Below, one piece after another: positions 9,818-18,573 of a stretch of 64,000 nucleotides of DNA. Source of the DNA: Butyricicoccus porcorum (lineage in GTDB: Bacteria > Bacillota > Clostridia > Oscillospirales > Butyricicoccaceae); the NCBI RefSeq assembly GCF_002157465.1, contig NZ_NHOC01000003.1, positions 109,930 to 173,929 on the forward strand, read 5' to 3'. Below the pieces are notes generated by a model. The model made no database searches and was not told where the DNA came from. It saw nothing but the letters and a program-made list of their open reading frames with translations. The first letter of the stretch is position 1. Each line of letters starts with the position of its first letter. Made by a program: the position numbers and the translations under genes.

Positions 9818-10071
9818 CGATATGTGACGGTGTGACGATGATTTTAGGGGCGGGTGCGGTATCAAAAATACCGTCACCATCGTCACACACCGTCACAAAA
9901 GTTTAGACGGGGTTGTAAGGGTGTCCTTTTCAAAGGACAGCCCTTACCTCTCGGAGAGCGCAAAACCTGCTTGCAGGTTGCATTTTTGTTGGCGAAGCTG
10001 ACAAAAGTGCTTTTGCGTTACTCTTGGCAAGAGTAACAGAACCACTAACCGAAAAGAAAGGGCGTGATAAA
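9818..10071. promoter_or_regulatory. Candidate oriT/origin region with nested inverted repeats
   Basis: A non-coding stretch directly upstream of the MobV relaxase. It shows repeated TGACG/GTGACG motifs at 9816-9840 and their complement at 9878-9898 (CATCGTCACACACCGTCA), forming a long imperfect inverted repeat; a hairpin from TAAGGGTGTCCTTT to AAAGGACAGCCCTTA around 9917-9948; and a perfect palindrome GTTACTCTTG-G-CAAGAGTAAC at 10017-10037. MobV-family oriTs usually carry such an inverted repeat just before mob. The nick site cannot be placed from sequence alone. Confidence 0.55.
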
Positions 10072-11241
10072 ATGCAAAGAACAATTAGTGCAATGGTCGG
10101 AAAGGGCTCGATCAATCACAACAGCCGAAAGTTTACAGCAGAGAATGTTGCTCCAGAGCGCACCCACTTGAATATAGATTATTGCAATGAGAACATCGAA
10201 AAAGTATATCACAAACTATTTGATGAAGCTCTGAAACGATACAATGATAAGCAGACAAGGGCAGACCGAAAGATAGAAAACTATTATGACAAAATCCGTA
10301 CAGGCAAACAGGAAAAGCCGTTTCACGAACTGATTTTACAGATTGGCGATAAAGATAATATGAGTGCAGAAAGCGAAAACGGACAGCTTGCAAAGCAGAT
10401 TTTGGATGAGTATTACAAGGGTTTTCGAGAGAGAAATCCAAACTTATATGTGTTCTCTGTTCATCTGCATATGGATGAAGCAACACCGCATATTCACATT
10501 GACTTTGTACCGTTTACAACAGGTAGCAAGCGAGGTTTAGATACAAGAGTGTCGCTAAAACAGGCTCTTGTGGCGCAGGGATTTAAGGGCGGTACTCGTG
10601 GCGATACGGAATGGTCGCAATGGGTACTTTCTGAAAAAGAACAGCTTGCCGCCGTTATGGAACGGTACGGAATTGAGTGGGAGCAGAAAGGCACACACGA
10701 TAAGCATTTGTCCGTTCTTGATTACAAAAAGCAGGAACGGGAAAAAGAAATATCGGCTCTTGACAGTCAGATTGCCGAGAAAACCGATGTGGTGAAATCT
10801 CTTTCAGACCGAGTGCAGAATTTTGATGACGGTATTGAGCGATTGCAGGCAATAAGCGATAGCTTAGATACTGCACCTGAATATAATCTACCCGAACCAT
10901 CGGGGTTAATGACAGCCAAAACCTATAAAACAAAGTTCGCCGAGCCGCTTATCAAGAGGTTAAAATCGCTTATTAAAACCGTATTTGCCCGATGTTTTGA
11001 AGCGTGGGACAGTTATCACAGGCTGAACGCAACAAACGCAAGTCTGTATCGTGAAAACCAAGTGTTGAGCAGAAAAAACAGCAGTCTTAACGCTGAAAAT
11101 GCTGAACTGAAGGAGCAAAACAGGGATTATAAACTACTCCGTAAGGTATTCGGCAGCAAGCAAATTGATGGACTTTTAGAGCAAGCCAAACAGTCTAAAC
11201 AGCGTGATAAACGCTTTAGAGATAATCAAAATGAAAGGTAG
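10072..11241 (+). CDS. mobV: MobV-family relaxase (plasmid recombination/mobilization protein)
   Basis: Nicks oriT and pilots a single strand during conjugative mobilization. The N-terminal relaxase domain shows the MobV signatures: motif 1 (MQRTISAMVGKGSINHNSRK), the HLNIDY segment, and the metal-binding HUH motif HLHMDEATPHIHIDFVP near residues 140-156. The C-terminal third is coiled coil. The ATG was chosen because it begins at the conserved motif and follows AAAGGGCGTG; an upstream in-frame ATG would add 16 residues read from the oriT palindrome region. A full conjugation apparatus is absent, so transfer would need a helper element. Confidence 0.92.
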   Translation: MQRTISAMVGKGSINHNSRKFTAENVAPERTHLNIDYCNENIEKVYHKLFDEALKRYNDKQTRADRKIENYYDKIRTGKQEKPFHELILQIGDKDNMSAESENGQLAKQILDEYYKGFRERNPNLYVFSVHLHMDEATPHIHIDFVPFTTGSKRGLDTRVSLKQALVAQGFKGGTRGDTEWSQWVLSEKEQLAAVMERYGIEWEQKGTHDKHLSVLDYKKQEREKEISALDSQIAEKTDVVKSLSDRVQNFDDGIERLQAISDSLDTAPEYNLPEPSGLMTAKTYKTKFAEPLIKRLKSLIKTVFARCFEAWDSYHRLNATNASLYRENQVLSRKNSSLNAENAELKEQNRDYKLLRKVFGSKQIDGLLEQAKQSKQRDKRFRDNQNER

Positions 11242-11250
11242 GAATACACA

Positions 11251-11625
11251 ATGACAAAGACGATTTTTGAAGAAATGGGCGGCACTTATATACGGGTTGG
11301 AGATTATTTTCTCCCCGATTTGAAACTGCCCGAAACAGAAACACAATCTATCGGCATATGGGGACAGCGGCATAAACGCTACTTGAAAGAGCATAAACGG
11401 CTGTTTTATTCTAATTTGTTGACAAGCGGAAAACTGAACAGTTACCTTGCTGATATTGATCGACAGGCAGAGGAAATGTTTTCTCGGCTGGTAAAACAGA
11501 TGGCAGAATGTGAGGGCGTGACAGAACAGCTAAAGGCAGAAAATCAGCTTGAATGGGTCGGGAAAATGAATAATATTCGTAGCAGAGCAGTAGAGATTAT
11601 AGATGTAGAATTGATTTGTGTTTAG
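11251..11625 (+). CDS. TnpV-type transposon-encoded protein
   Basis: A 124-residue protein of the TnpV family first seen in Tn4451/Tn4453-like clostridial mobilizable transposons. The start MTKTIFEEMGGTY is characteristic, followed by RVGDYFLPDL and GIWGQRHKRYLKEHKRLFY. Its biochemical function is not established. It begins ten bases after the relaxase stop with AAAGGTAGGAA as SD, so it closes the mobilization operon before the efflux cargo. Confidence 0.82.
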   Translation: MTKTIFEEMGGTYIRVGDYFLPDLKLPETETQSIGIWGQRHKRYLKEHKRLFYSNLLTSGKLNSYLADIDRQAEEMFSRLVKQMAECEGVTEQLKAENQLEWVGKMNNIRSRAVEIIDVELICV

Positions 11626-11660
11626 GAGGACAAAGCGGCAGATATAATGTTAAAAGGTGG

Positions 11661-11689
11661 TTGCGTGCGCACGCATATTGTGTTATAAT
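11661..11689 (+). promoter_or_regulatory. Promoter with palindromic operator for the marR-MATE pair
   Basis: TTGCGT (-35) and a perfect TATAAT (-10) are separated by 17 bases. A perfect 14-bp palindrome TGCGTGCGCACGCA (11662-11675) overlaps the -35 box and spacer, as expected for an operator bound by a MarR dimer. An SD of TTAGGAGGAAT lies before the downstream ATG. Autoregulation by the adjacent MarR is inferred. Confidence 0.75.
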
Positions 11690-11714
11690 ACTGGTGGTTA
11701 GGAGGAATATATCT

Positions 11715-12164
11715 ATGAAACTATTAAAATGGCTTTCAGTAACAGACCGATTTTACAAAATCTATTTGGACAAGCAACTTGCCCCCTATGGAATCAACAA
11801 CAGTCAATATATGTTCTTAATCAAAATCTGTCGTTCGCCCGGTATTCTACAAGATTCTTTGTTGAATATGTTCTATGTTCATCCAAGCAATATTGTACGG
11901 ACGGTTGCGACATTGGAAAAGCAGGGAATGATTACACGTTCTCCCAATGATAATGATAAGCGGACATGTAAATTGTATCCTACAGAAAGAGCATTGTCTA
12001 TTATTGACGAGATACAGATGATATGCGAAAAGACAGAAGCTCTTTTATTGCAGGGTATGAGCGAATCCGAGCAGAACCTTTTTATGGATTTCTTAATACA
12101 GGCGGGCAGAAATATCACATCGGAACTCCATATAGAGAGAAAGGGGGAGGAGTTCAATGACTGA
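11715..12164 (+). CDS. MarR-family transcriptional regulator
   Basis: A 149-residue winged-helix dimeric repressor. It shows the MarR pattern: N-terminal dimer helix (KWLSVTDRFYKIYLDKQL), recognition region (LLNMFYVHPSNIVRTVATLEKQGMI) and wing (RSPNDNDKRTCKLYPTERA). The ATG was chosen because GGAGG is well placed before it and the promoter lies upstream; an earlier in-frame start would fall before the promoter. Its last eight bases overlap the MATE transporter gene, so the two are translationally coupled. It probably represses both genes and is released by a transporter substrate (inference). Confidence 0.9.
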   Translation: MKLLKWLSVTDRFYKIYLDKQLAPYGINNSQYMFLIKICRSPGILQDSLLNMFYVHPSNIVRTVATLEKQGMITRSPNDNDKRTCKLYPTERALSIIDEIQMICEKTEALLLQGMSESEQNLFMDFLIQAGRNITSELHIERKGEEFND

Positions 12165-13533
12165 AAATCCTCTGGGCTATGAAAAAATTCCAAAGCTGTT
12201 GAAAAATTTTGCTGTTCCCAGTATTGTGGCGTCTCTTGTCGGTTCAATCTACAATATTGTGGATCAGATTTTTATTGGTCAAGGGGTCGGTTATTTGGGA
12301 AATGCAGCAACCAATGTTGCCTACCCGTTTTCTACCATCTGCCTTGCCATTGCACTACTGGTCGGAATTGGCAGTTCTTCCCGTGTTTCCCTCTGTCTTG
12401 GATGCAAAGAGCCGAAAGCTGCCGCCAAAGCAGCGGGAAATGGTATTGTTCTGATGGGAATTTTCGGAATTATTTATTTGCTGGTTGGAGAAACTTTTCT
12501 GCCTTTGCTCCTAAAGGCATTTGGGGCAACGACAGCTGTATTTCCATATGCAAAGCAGTATGCCAGCATAACATTGATTGGAATGCCGTTTCTCATTGTA
12601 ACGAATGGTATGAGCAATTTGATTCGAGCAGATGGAAAACCAAAGTATTCAATGGCCTGCATGGTTGTGGGAGCTATTATCAATACCATTCTTGACCCCA
12701 TTTTTATTTTTGTTTGCGATTGGGGAATTGCCGGCGGAGCTTGGGCAACGGTTATTGGGCAAATTTTTTCTTTCACACTCGCACTCCGTTATCTATGGCG
12801 TTTCCAAACAATCCATTTTGAAAAAAAGTCGTTTTTATTTGACATTAAAGAAAGCCTGAAAATTTGCAGCATGGGGATAAGCAGCTGCTCAAATCAGATT
12901 GCAATTACCGTGATTCAAATCATTCAGTACAATTCGTTGACTTATTACGGCGCATTAACAAAATATGGAACGGATATTCCCTTGGCAGCTTGCGGAATTG
13001 TTATGAAAACAAATGCCATAATCCTTGCGATTGTTACAGGAATCTCGCAAGGGATGCAGCCGATTATCGGTTTCAACTATGGAGCAAGGCAATATCATCG
13101 GGTACGGGAGGCTTACATGCTTGCAATAAAGTGGAATCTTGTTGTTTCCACTATTGCTTTTATCGCATTTCAATTTTTCCCGCGATCTATCATTTCACTA
13201 TTCGGAGACGGGGACGAGCTGTATTTTGAATTTGCTGTTTTGTTCATGCGTACCTATATTTTCATGGTGTTGGTAAATGGTGTGCAGTTGCTTTCTTCCG
13301 ACTTTTTTACCGCAATAGGAAAAGCGTTAAAAGGTGCTCTGTTGGCATTAACAAGGCAGACCTTTTTCTTGATTCCGCTTACCCTGCTGCTCCCGCTTCG
13401 TTTCGGAATTATGGGAGTATTGCTAGCGGGGCCTGTTGCTGATTTTTCAGCGTTTGTGCTATCTGTTGTACTGGTCGGTATAGAATTTAAAAAACAAAAA
13501 AAACTCGCTTATAATTTAAGCCATAGCATATAA
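12157..13533 (+). CDS. MATE-family multidrug efflux transporter
   Basis: Inner-membrane Na+ or H+ antiporter of 458 residues, about 12 membrane segments, exporting cationic drugs or similar molecules. Typical MATE features include the opening KIPKLLKNFAVPSIVASLVGSIYNIVDQIFIG, GNAATNVAYP, and the mid-protein GISQGMQPIIGFNYGARQY. SD GGGGGAGGAG lies inside the overlapping marR. As cargo of a mobilizable element it may give drug or bile tolerance; the substrate cannot be told from sequence. Confidence 0.93.
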   Translation: MTENPLGYEKIPKLLKNFAVPSIVASLVGSIYNIVDQIFIGQGVGYLGNAATNVAYPFSTICLAIALLVGIGSSSRVSLCLGCKEPKAAAKAAGNGIVLMGIFGIIYLLVGETFLPLLLKAFGATTAVFPYAKQYASITLIGMPFLIVTNGMSNLIRADGKPKYSMACMVVGAIINTILDPIFIFVCDWGIAGGAWATVIGQIFSFTLALRYLWRFQTIHFEKKSFLFDIKESLKICSMGISSCSNQIAITVIQIIQYNSLTYYGALTKYGTDIPLAACGIVMKTNAIILAIVTGISQGMQPIIGFNYGARQYHRVREAYMLAIKWNLVVSTIAFIAFQFFPRSIISLFGDGDELYFEFAVLFMRTYIFMVLVNGVQLLSSDFFTAIGKALKGALLALTRQTFFLIPLTLLLPLRFGIMGVLLAGPVADFSAFVLSVVLVGIEFKKQKKLAYNLSHSI

Positions 13534-13718
13534 CTATTATCCACAGCTACTGAGCAAGTGTTATCAATACCGATAACAAAATGATAACATTAGCTTATAT
13601 AGGCAGGATAATATGGATATATCAAATAATCAAAGGATTTACATACTCGGCAGAGAATAAATTCTAAACAAAATCAGTTAGGAAAAGTCGAATTTGAACA
13701 AAGGAACGGTGAGAAATC

Positions 13719-14108
13719 ATGGCAAGAAGCTACGACAAACATTTTAAAGAAGAAGCATTGAAGCTCTCAGATGAAATCGGAGCAAAGAAGGCGGCGGACC
13801 AGCTTGGAATCCCCTACAATACAGTCACAACCTGGCGAGGTAAGCGAAAGAAATACGGAGATCAGGCATTTGTAGGAAGTGGACATAAACAGCTGACGGC
13901 AAGCGAGCAGGAACGAAGAATGCTTGAACTGGAGAAGGAAGTCAAAGAGCTCCAACGAGCTAACGATATACTTCAGGAGGCTCTTGTTTTTTTCGCAGCG
14001 CGCCGAAAGAAGTCAAAGCGCATGAGCGATACCGCTTTATCCACTCTATACAGACAGATTCACATAAAGAGTGGAGTGTGGAACTATTATGCAGAATTCT
14101 TCATGTAA
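13719..14108 (+). CDS. IS3-family transposase OrfA (second type)
   Basis: The 129-residue frame begins MARSYDKHFKEEALKL, a helix-turn-helix with AADQLGIPYNTVTTWRGKRK, followed by a coiled coil (ERRMLELEKEVKELQRANDILQEA) and FFAARRKK, the standard OrfA end. A run of seven T residues at the FF codons is a plausible -1 slippage site into OrfB, whose frame is open there. The last 30 or so residues of the listed frame are probably not part of the functional OrfA. Confidence 0.85.
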   Translation: MARSYDKHFKEEALKLSDEIGAKKAADQLGIPYNTVTTWRGKRKKYGDQAFVGSGHKQLTASEQERRMLELEKEVKELQRANDILQEALVFFAARRKKSKRMSDTALSTLYRQIHIKSGVWNYYAEFFM

Positions 14109-14923
14109 GCGAATCCGGATATTATCGATATCTGAAGAATCTCAGTAAGCCGTCTAAGCACGCGCTTCTTTCGGCGGCAATAGACAGGATTATGAATGAA
14201 TCCGATTATAATGACAATTATGGAGTGAAACGAATGCAGCTTGCTTTGGCGCAGAACAGATTCCACACAGGAAAACGTAGAATCAGGCGAATTGTGCACG
14301 AAAAAGGTCTGATTCACGGCAGACCCAGACGTCCACATGGTTTAACACACGCTGCCACCGAAATTCAAGAGAAGGAAAATCTGATCAAGCAGGATTTTCA
14401 GGCTGATGCTCCGTATCAAAAACTACTGGCGGATATCACGCAGATCGGCTGCCTGGACGGAAAACTCTATATTTCCCCGATTATGGATTGCTTTAACGGT
14501 GAGATTCTTTCTCTTCAGATGGATGACAATATGCGAAAAGAACTCTGTATCAATACACTCAAGGCAGTTGCCTGCTGGTATCCGATTCGAGGCGCGATAC
14601 TTCATAGCGATCGCGGAAGCCAGTATACCAGCGAGGCGTTCAAGAAAAAACTCTCTGAATATGGTATGCTGCAGAGCTTAAGCGGTGTGGCACACTGCTA
14701 CGATAACGCCCGAATGGAAAGCTTTTTCGCAACTTTGAAGAAGGAACTGCTCTATAGAATTCCTACTTACCGAATGCCAATGGCGGAGGTTAAATCTATT
14801 ATCTTTCGATATGTGTTTATCTACTATAATCGGAAGCGAGTATATACGTCGAATCCCTTAGGACTTCCACCCGCTGTTTATAAGACACATTACCACAATA
14901 TGTATCATTCATCTGCTGCTTAA
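14078..14923 (+). CDS. IS3-family transposase OrfB (second type), integrase core
   Basis: DDE transposase of 281 residues from a GTG. The frame is open upstream to OrfA (reading KAHERYRFIHSIQTDSHKEW), so the true product is likely an OrfAB fusion through -1 frameshifting. It has LLCRILHVSESGYYRYL, YGVKRMQLAL, first Asp in LLADITQIGC, second Asp in LHSDRGSQYTS, Glu in CYDNARMESFFATLKKE and YYNRKRVYTSNPLGLPP. All catalytic residues are present, so the element may be active. Confidence 0.88.
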   Translation: MELLCRILHVSESGYYRYLKNLSKPSKHALLSAAIDRIMNESDYNDNYGVKRMQLALAQNRFHTGKRRIRRIVHEKGLIHGRPRRPHGLTHAATEIQEKENLIKQDFQADAPYQKLLADITQIGCLDGKLYISPIMDCFNGEILSLQMDDNMRKELCINTLKAVACWYPIRGAILHSDRGSQYTSEAFKKKLSEYGMLQSLSGVAHCYDNARMESFFATLKKELLYRIPTYRMPMAEVKSIIFRYVFIYYNRKRVYTSNPLGLPPAVYKTHYHNMYHSSAA

Positions 14924-15077
14924 AATTTGTGAGTTTTTAGACTGCACTTTTCTTGACAATTCCACAGGCTGACTTGAACGATTAATGTCAAACTTACATT
15001 TTGGATTGTCCTTGGGTAAATGGATACCAGAATGATTCAGTCTGAATTTATTGATATAAATATGAGGAGAAAATATT

Positions 15078-15839
15078 ATGTTGCGATTCAAGCCAACAGA
15101 GCACCTGACCGGTGTTACCATTCAAGGAGACTTACAGGATTTCTATGAGCTTACGGAATCTATCTACCGTATAACAGGGATAGTAGATGATCCGACTTCT
15201 GCATATTATGGAGTGAGGAATACTCTGCTGGCGATTTGCTATGATATTCGTCATGCTTATATGGGCGATCGCGATATTTTTACGGTTGAAAATGGAATGA
15301 ATCAGGAAATAATGCGATGGCATAAAATGATTACTCCAACCAATAATGTTTATTACAGTGTAAATGTGCTGTTTCCACTGGCAATTTTTGCTGCTGTCTC
15401 TATGCAACAGGCGTTCCCAAGTGCAAGGAAGTTTTATGAATCGAAGAATATGAAAGAGGGAGAACATTTGCCGCCGTACTCTGATTATGTTCATGATAAG
15501 GCATATCTGAATCAGTTTGCTGCGGGAGTCTGGCAGGCGTTAGGTGAAGTAATCGGTGGCCTTGAATTAGAAAAGATCATTCGTTCATGGGAGAATTCTT
15601 ATGATAGTTATGCCTGCTATGCGACACAGTATATTGATAAATGCAACATAGAATTATTGAAAGCACCGTTGGAAAAACGCAAAGATAAACTACGTAATAT
15701 TGCGAAACGATTGGTGAAAGCACCACAGGCATATTATACGTTATTAAGAGATTTGCATGCTGCAGCGAAAGAGTATAACACAGATATTTATTCTCTCCAT
15801 GATTCCAGACTGGAATATCCGGAGGAGATTGAGTGGTAA
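15078..15839 (+). CDS. Conserved hypothetical protein (possibly DUF6904-like)
   Basis: A 253-residue soluble protein with a good SD (GAGGAG, 8 bases before ATG). It begins MLRFKPTEHLTGVTIQGDLQDFYELTESIYRI and continues with YYGVRNTLLAICYDIRHAYMGDRD; the start resembles small proteins classed as DUF6904, a family of unknown function. No signal peptide, membrane segment or known catalytic motif is visible. It stands alone between two insertion sequences, so it is probably accessory DNA. Family assignment is from memory and weak. Confidence 0.6.
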   Translation: MLRFKPTEHLTGVTIQGDLQDFYELTESIYRITGIVDDPTSAYYGVRNTLLAICYDIRHAYMGDRDIFTVENGMNQEIMRWHKMITPTNNVYYSVNVLFPLAIFAAVSMQQAFPSARKFYESKNMKEGEHLPPYSDYVHDKAYLNQFAAGVWQALGEVIGGLELEKIIRSWENSYDSYACYATQYIDKCNIELLKAPLEKRKDKLRNIAKRLVKAPQAYYTLLRDLHAAAKEYNTDIYSLHDSRLEYPEEIEW

Positions 15840-16092
15840 CTGCAGTCAGTACAGGATTTTACATATACTGATATTACTCTACTGTGGTTAGCATCAGGAA
15901 AATACAGGCATATTTTTATGCGTGTCGACATTCCAGCGGAAAGAAGAGTTCACTTTTGAGACTACGAATATCGTTAATAGATATGGTGGTATTCGCAATT
16001 TGAAGGTAAATGCTCAATAATCACCCGTTTCACTAAAAATGCCGGATGCGCTCAACTGCACACCCGGCATCATAATATTATATTGTAATCAA

Positions 16093-17694
16093 TCAAATGT
16101 CCGCTGTTTCATTTAATGCCTGCATATTCGGATGCCATGGCATCAGCGTTTCCAGCTTCTCTGCGGCAGGTGTCTTGCCAAAACAAGGCAGCCATGTCAG
16201 AATGCGCAGCAAATAATCGTATGGCTCCAGTCCGTTTGCCTTAGCTGTTTCGACCAAAGTGTAGATAATTGCACTGGAATCAGCGCCCTTTACACTATCG
16301 CAGAACAGCCAGTTCTTTCTACCCACAACAAAAGGACGGATTGCATTCTCCGCCAGATTATTGGAAATATCCACTTCTCCATAATCCAGAAATGTATACA
16401 GGCTGGCTTTCTGGTTTCTTGCATAAGTAACAGCTTCCTCAAGTTTGCTGCCCTCTTCCGGATTTACGGTGTTCAGCCACAGATAATACTCTTCGACCAA
16501 AGGTTCCAGCTTCAGCTTTCGGAATTCCTTCCGTTGTTCATTGGAAAAATCTTCACATTTCTTCTCCCATGCGAAAATACGGTTGCAATAGGAATATCCA
16601 ACTGCAGATTTGGAGTTCTTTACGGTGGCACCATCCGGCATAGCTTCACGCCATTTACGCTTCATATGTGCCCAGCAACCACAGCGGATTACTCCCTCAA
16701 CCTTGTTATAGCCGGAATATCCATCGGTCACCAGACAGCCTTTGAAGCCCTTCAGAAAGGTCTTTGCTCTGTCGCCGGAGCGATCCGGCTGGTACTCGAA
16801 ACAGCGAATTTGCTTTGAGCAGCGCTTGCCACTGGCATAAACCCACATTCGGGATTCCGAGGTTGCCGGTTTACCTTCTTCGCCGTGTACCTGTACCACT
16901 GTTTCATCTGCATGGATGACATTCTGCTCCAGCAGATGCTTCTTCAGCTGTCGATATAGCGGCTTCAGCCAGTTCTGTGTTGTTTGAATCACCCAGTTTG
17001 CCAAAGTCGCTCGGGAAAGCTCCAGACCATGTCTCTTCCATATCTTTTCCTGTCTGGCAAGAGGAAGACCATCTGCATACTTCTTCACCATGACATCTGC
17101 AACGGTAGAAGGAGATGCAAGACTGTGCTTCATAAGCGAAGGCGGAGCTGCAGCGCAGCGTATCGTTGCATAACCGGTGTCCTTCTCACAGGATGGGCAG
17201 GCATAGGTATACGTATAATATCTCAAAATTTTTACTGTTTCAGGAATTAAAATCAACTCGGATTTTACATATTTTTTGCCGATTCGTTTCAGCTGCATGC
17301 CGCACTTGGGACAGTTTTTCTGTTCCTCAGATAAGTCAAGAAAGACTTCTTCTTCTGGAAGAGCTTCCAGAAGTTCATTGTAAGTACGTTTTGCCTTCTT
17401 TCTGCGCTGATGCATGGCAACTGTAACAGATTCCTCTGTTGGTTCCGGCGCCTTTGGATTTTGCTCAGTTTCAGCTTCATTGAAGAATGACATCTGTTTT
17501 GCATTCTTCATGACATATTTCTGCTTTTCACTGGACTGACCAAATCTGGCACGCTGTGCATTTACCAGAAGCTCAGTCAGGCGATCCAGACGCTGCTCCA
17601 GTTCCGCAATCTTTGCATCCTTCTGCTTCAATGCATCTTCCAAAGCCTGAATCTGCGCTCTGTTATTCTGTTTTTGAGCAGCACGGTTAGCCAT
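16093..17694 (-). CDS. tnpC: IS66 transposase TnpC
   Basis: The catalytic IS66 protein, 533 residues. N-terminal coiled coil (ALEDALKQKDAKIAELEQRL) and FGQSSEK, then a zinc-binding segment (CPKCGMQLKRIG, CPSCEKDTG), then the DDE core (HADETVVQVHGEEGKP; LVTDGYSGYNKVEGVIRCGCWAHMKRKW; IDISNNLAENAIRPFVVGRKNWLF-type end) and the C-terminal LLRILTWLPCFGKT. Full length with no stop or frameshift, so probably functional. Confidence 0.95.
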   Translation of the reverse strand: MANRAAQKQNNRAQIQALEDALKQKDAKIAELEQRLDRLTELLVNAQRARFGQSSEKQKYVMKNAKQMSFFNEAETEQNPKAPEPTEESVTVAMHQRRKKAKRTYNELLEALPEEEVFLDLSEEQKNCPKCGMQLKRIGKKYVKSELILIPETVKILRYYTYTYACPSCEKDTGYATIRCAAAPPSLMKHSLASPSTVADVMVKKYADGLPLARQEKIWKRHGLELSRATLANWVIQTTQNWLKPLYRQLKKHLLEQNVIHADETVVQVHGEEGKPATSESRMWVYASGKRCSKQIRCFEYQPDRSGDRAKTFLKGFKGCLVTDGYSGYNKVEGVIRCGCWAHMKRKWREAMPDGATVKNSKSAVGYSYCNRIFAWEKKCEDFSNEQRKEFRKLKLEPLVEEYYLWLNTVNPEEGSKLEEAVTYARNQKASLYTFLDYGEVDISNNLAENAIRPFVVGRKNWLFCDSVKGADSSAIIYTLVETAKANGLEPYDYLLRILTWLPCFGKTPAAEKLETLMPWHPNMQALNETADI

Positions 17695-17775
17695 GGCAAT
17701 CCTCCAAAGGAAAACTTTTATTAAATTAATTATACTATAAATCTAGATAAAAGTACAGAAAACCACATATTTTCT

Positions 17776-18129
17776 TTAAAATAAATCCTTCTTTATCCCT
17801 TTTCGTATTGCTTTGGGCTGTTCAATCTGTAATCCTTCCATAAGCCAGCGGAAAGACTGCGGATCCAGTTTCTTCAATTCTGCTTCGGAACGAGGCCACT
17901 GAAAATTACCATTACTGAGACGCTTATACAAAAGCACATATCCGTCTCCAGACCAATACAATGCCTTGATCCGGTCTGTACGTCGTCCGCAGAATAAAAA
18001 CAGGCTGTCCTCTCGTAAATCCATTCCATATTGGAGTTGGACAATACCTGCAAGACCATCTATTCCCCGGCGAAGATCCGTATAACCACACGCAATATAA
18101 TAGTTGGTTACCTTGCTCAGATCAATCAT
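17776..18129 (-). CDS. tnpB: IS66 accessory protein TnpB
   Basis: A 117-residue protein of the IS66 Orf2 (PF05717) family, required for transposition, role not fully defined. Hallmarks: YYIACGYTDLRRGIDGLAGI, LFLFCGRRTDRIKALYWSGDG and the FQWPRSEAELKKL segment. It overlaps the end of tnpA by four bases (ATGA). Confidence 0.94.
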   Translation of the reverse strand: MIDLSKVTNYYIACGYTDLRRGIDGLAGIVQLQYGMDLREDSLFLFCGRRTDRIKALYWSGDGYVLLYKRLSNGNFQWPRSEAELKKLDPQSFRWLMEGLQIEQPKAIRKGIKKDLF

Positions 18130-18458
18130 AAGGATTGCAGAGATCGCAGGATTGCTATGACAGCTTCGGCATCTGTATTACCCGGCAGATCCAAACGAGC
18201 AGAACGGAATTGAATATGAATCATATCATCTATTCTGTTACATTCATCCGTCGTTGACGTAAGCTGTACCAGCGAAGGCTGATTCTGATGCATTGCCGCC
18301 TCGCGAAGCTTTCTCAGCCAGTAATAATAACTCTTTATCGATACTCCGTTTTGCTCACAAAATTCCTTATTGCTTAAACCACTCGCTTCACATTCCTGAA
18401 TAATCTTTGCCCATTCCCGCATTCGATACTGACTGCGTACCTGTATCACTTCTGACAT
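18126..18458 (-). CDS. tnpA: IS66 accessory protein TnpA
   Basis: A 110-residue IS66 OrfA-type protein with a helix-turn-helix (WAKIIQECEASGLSNKEFCE, then GVSIKSYYYWLRKLR). First gene of the IS66 operon, translationally coupled to tnpB. Confidence 0.88.
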   Translation of the reverse strand: MSEVIQVRSQYRMREWAKIIQECEASGLSNKEFCEQNGVSIKSYYYWLRKLREAAMHQNQPSLVQLTSTTDECNRIDDMIHIQFRSARLDLPGNTDAEAVIAILRSLQSL

Positions 18459-18573
18459 GCTGATCCCTCCATACTTTAATTACTTGAAAAACTCACCTGG
18501 AGTTTTTCGACTTTTTAAAGTATTATCCCACGATTTAGAGTCTGGGAATAGGCGTGCGATTATTTTGCACTTA

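Larger units (their letters stand above)
13672..14967 (+). mobile_element. IS3-family element of a second type (IS150-like)
   Basis: Holds an OrfA/OrfB pair. Ends are approximate: AGTTAGGAAAAGTCGAATTT on the left and the complement of TTTTAGACTGCACTTTTCTT on the right share GAAAAGT and look like degenerate terminal repeats. A piece of the same OrfA is embedded in an IS630 relic at 60140-60364. The 138 bases between the MATE gene and this element show no gene. Confidence 0.75.
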
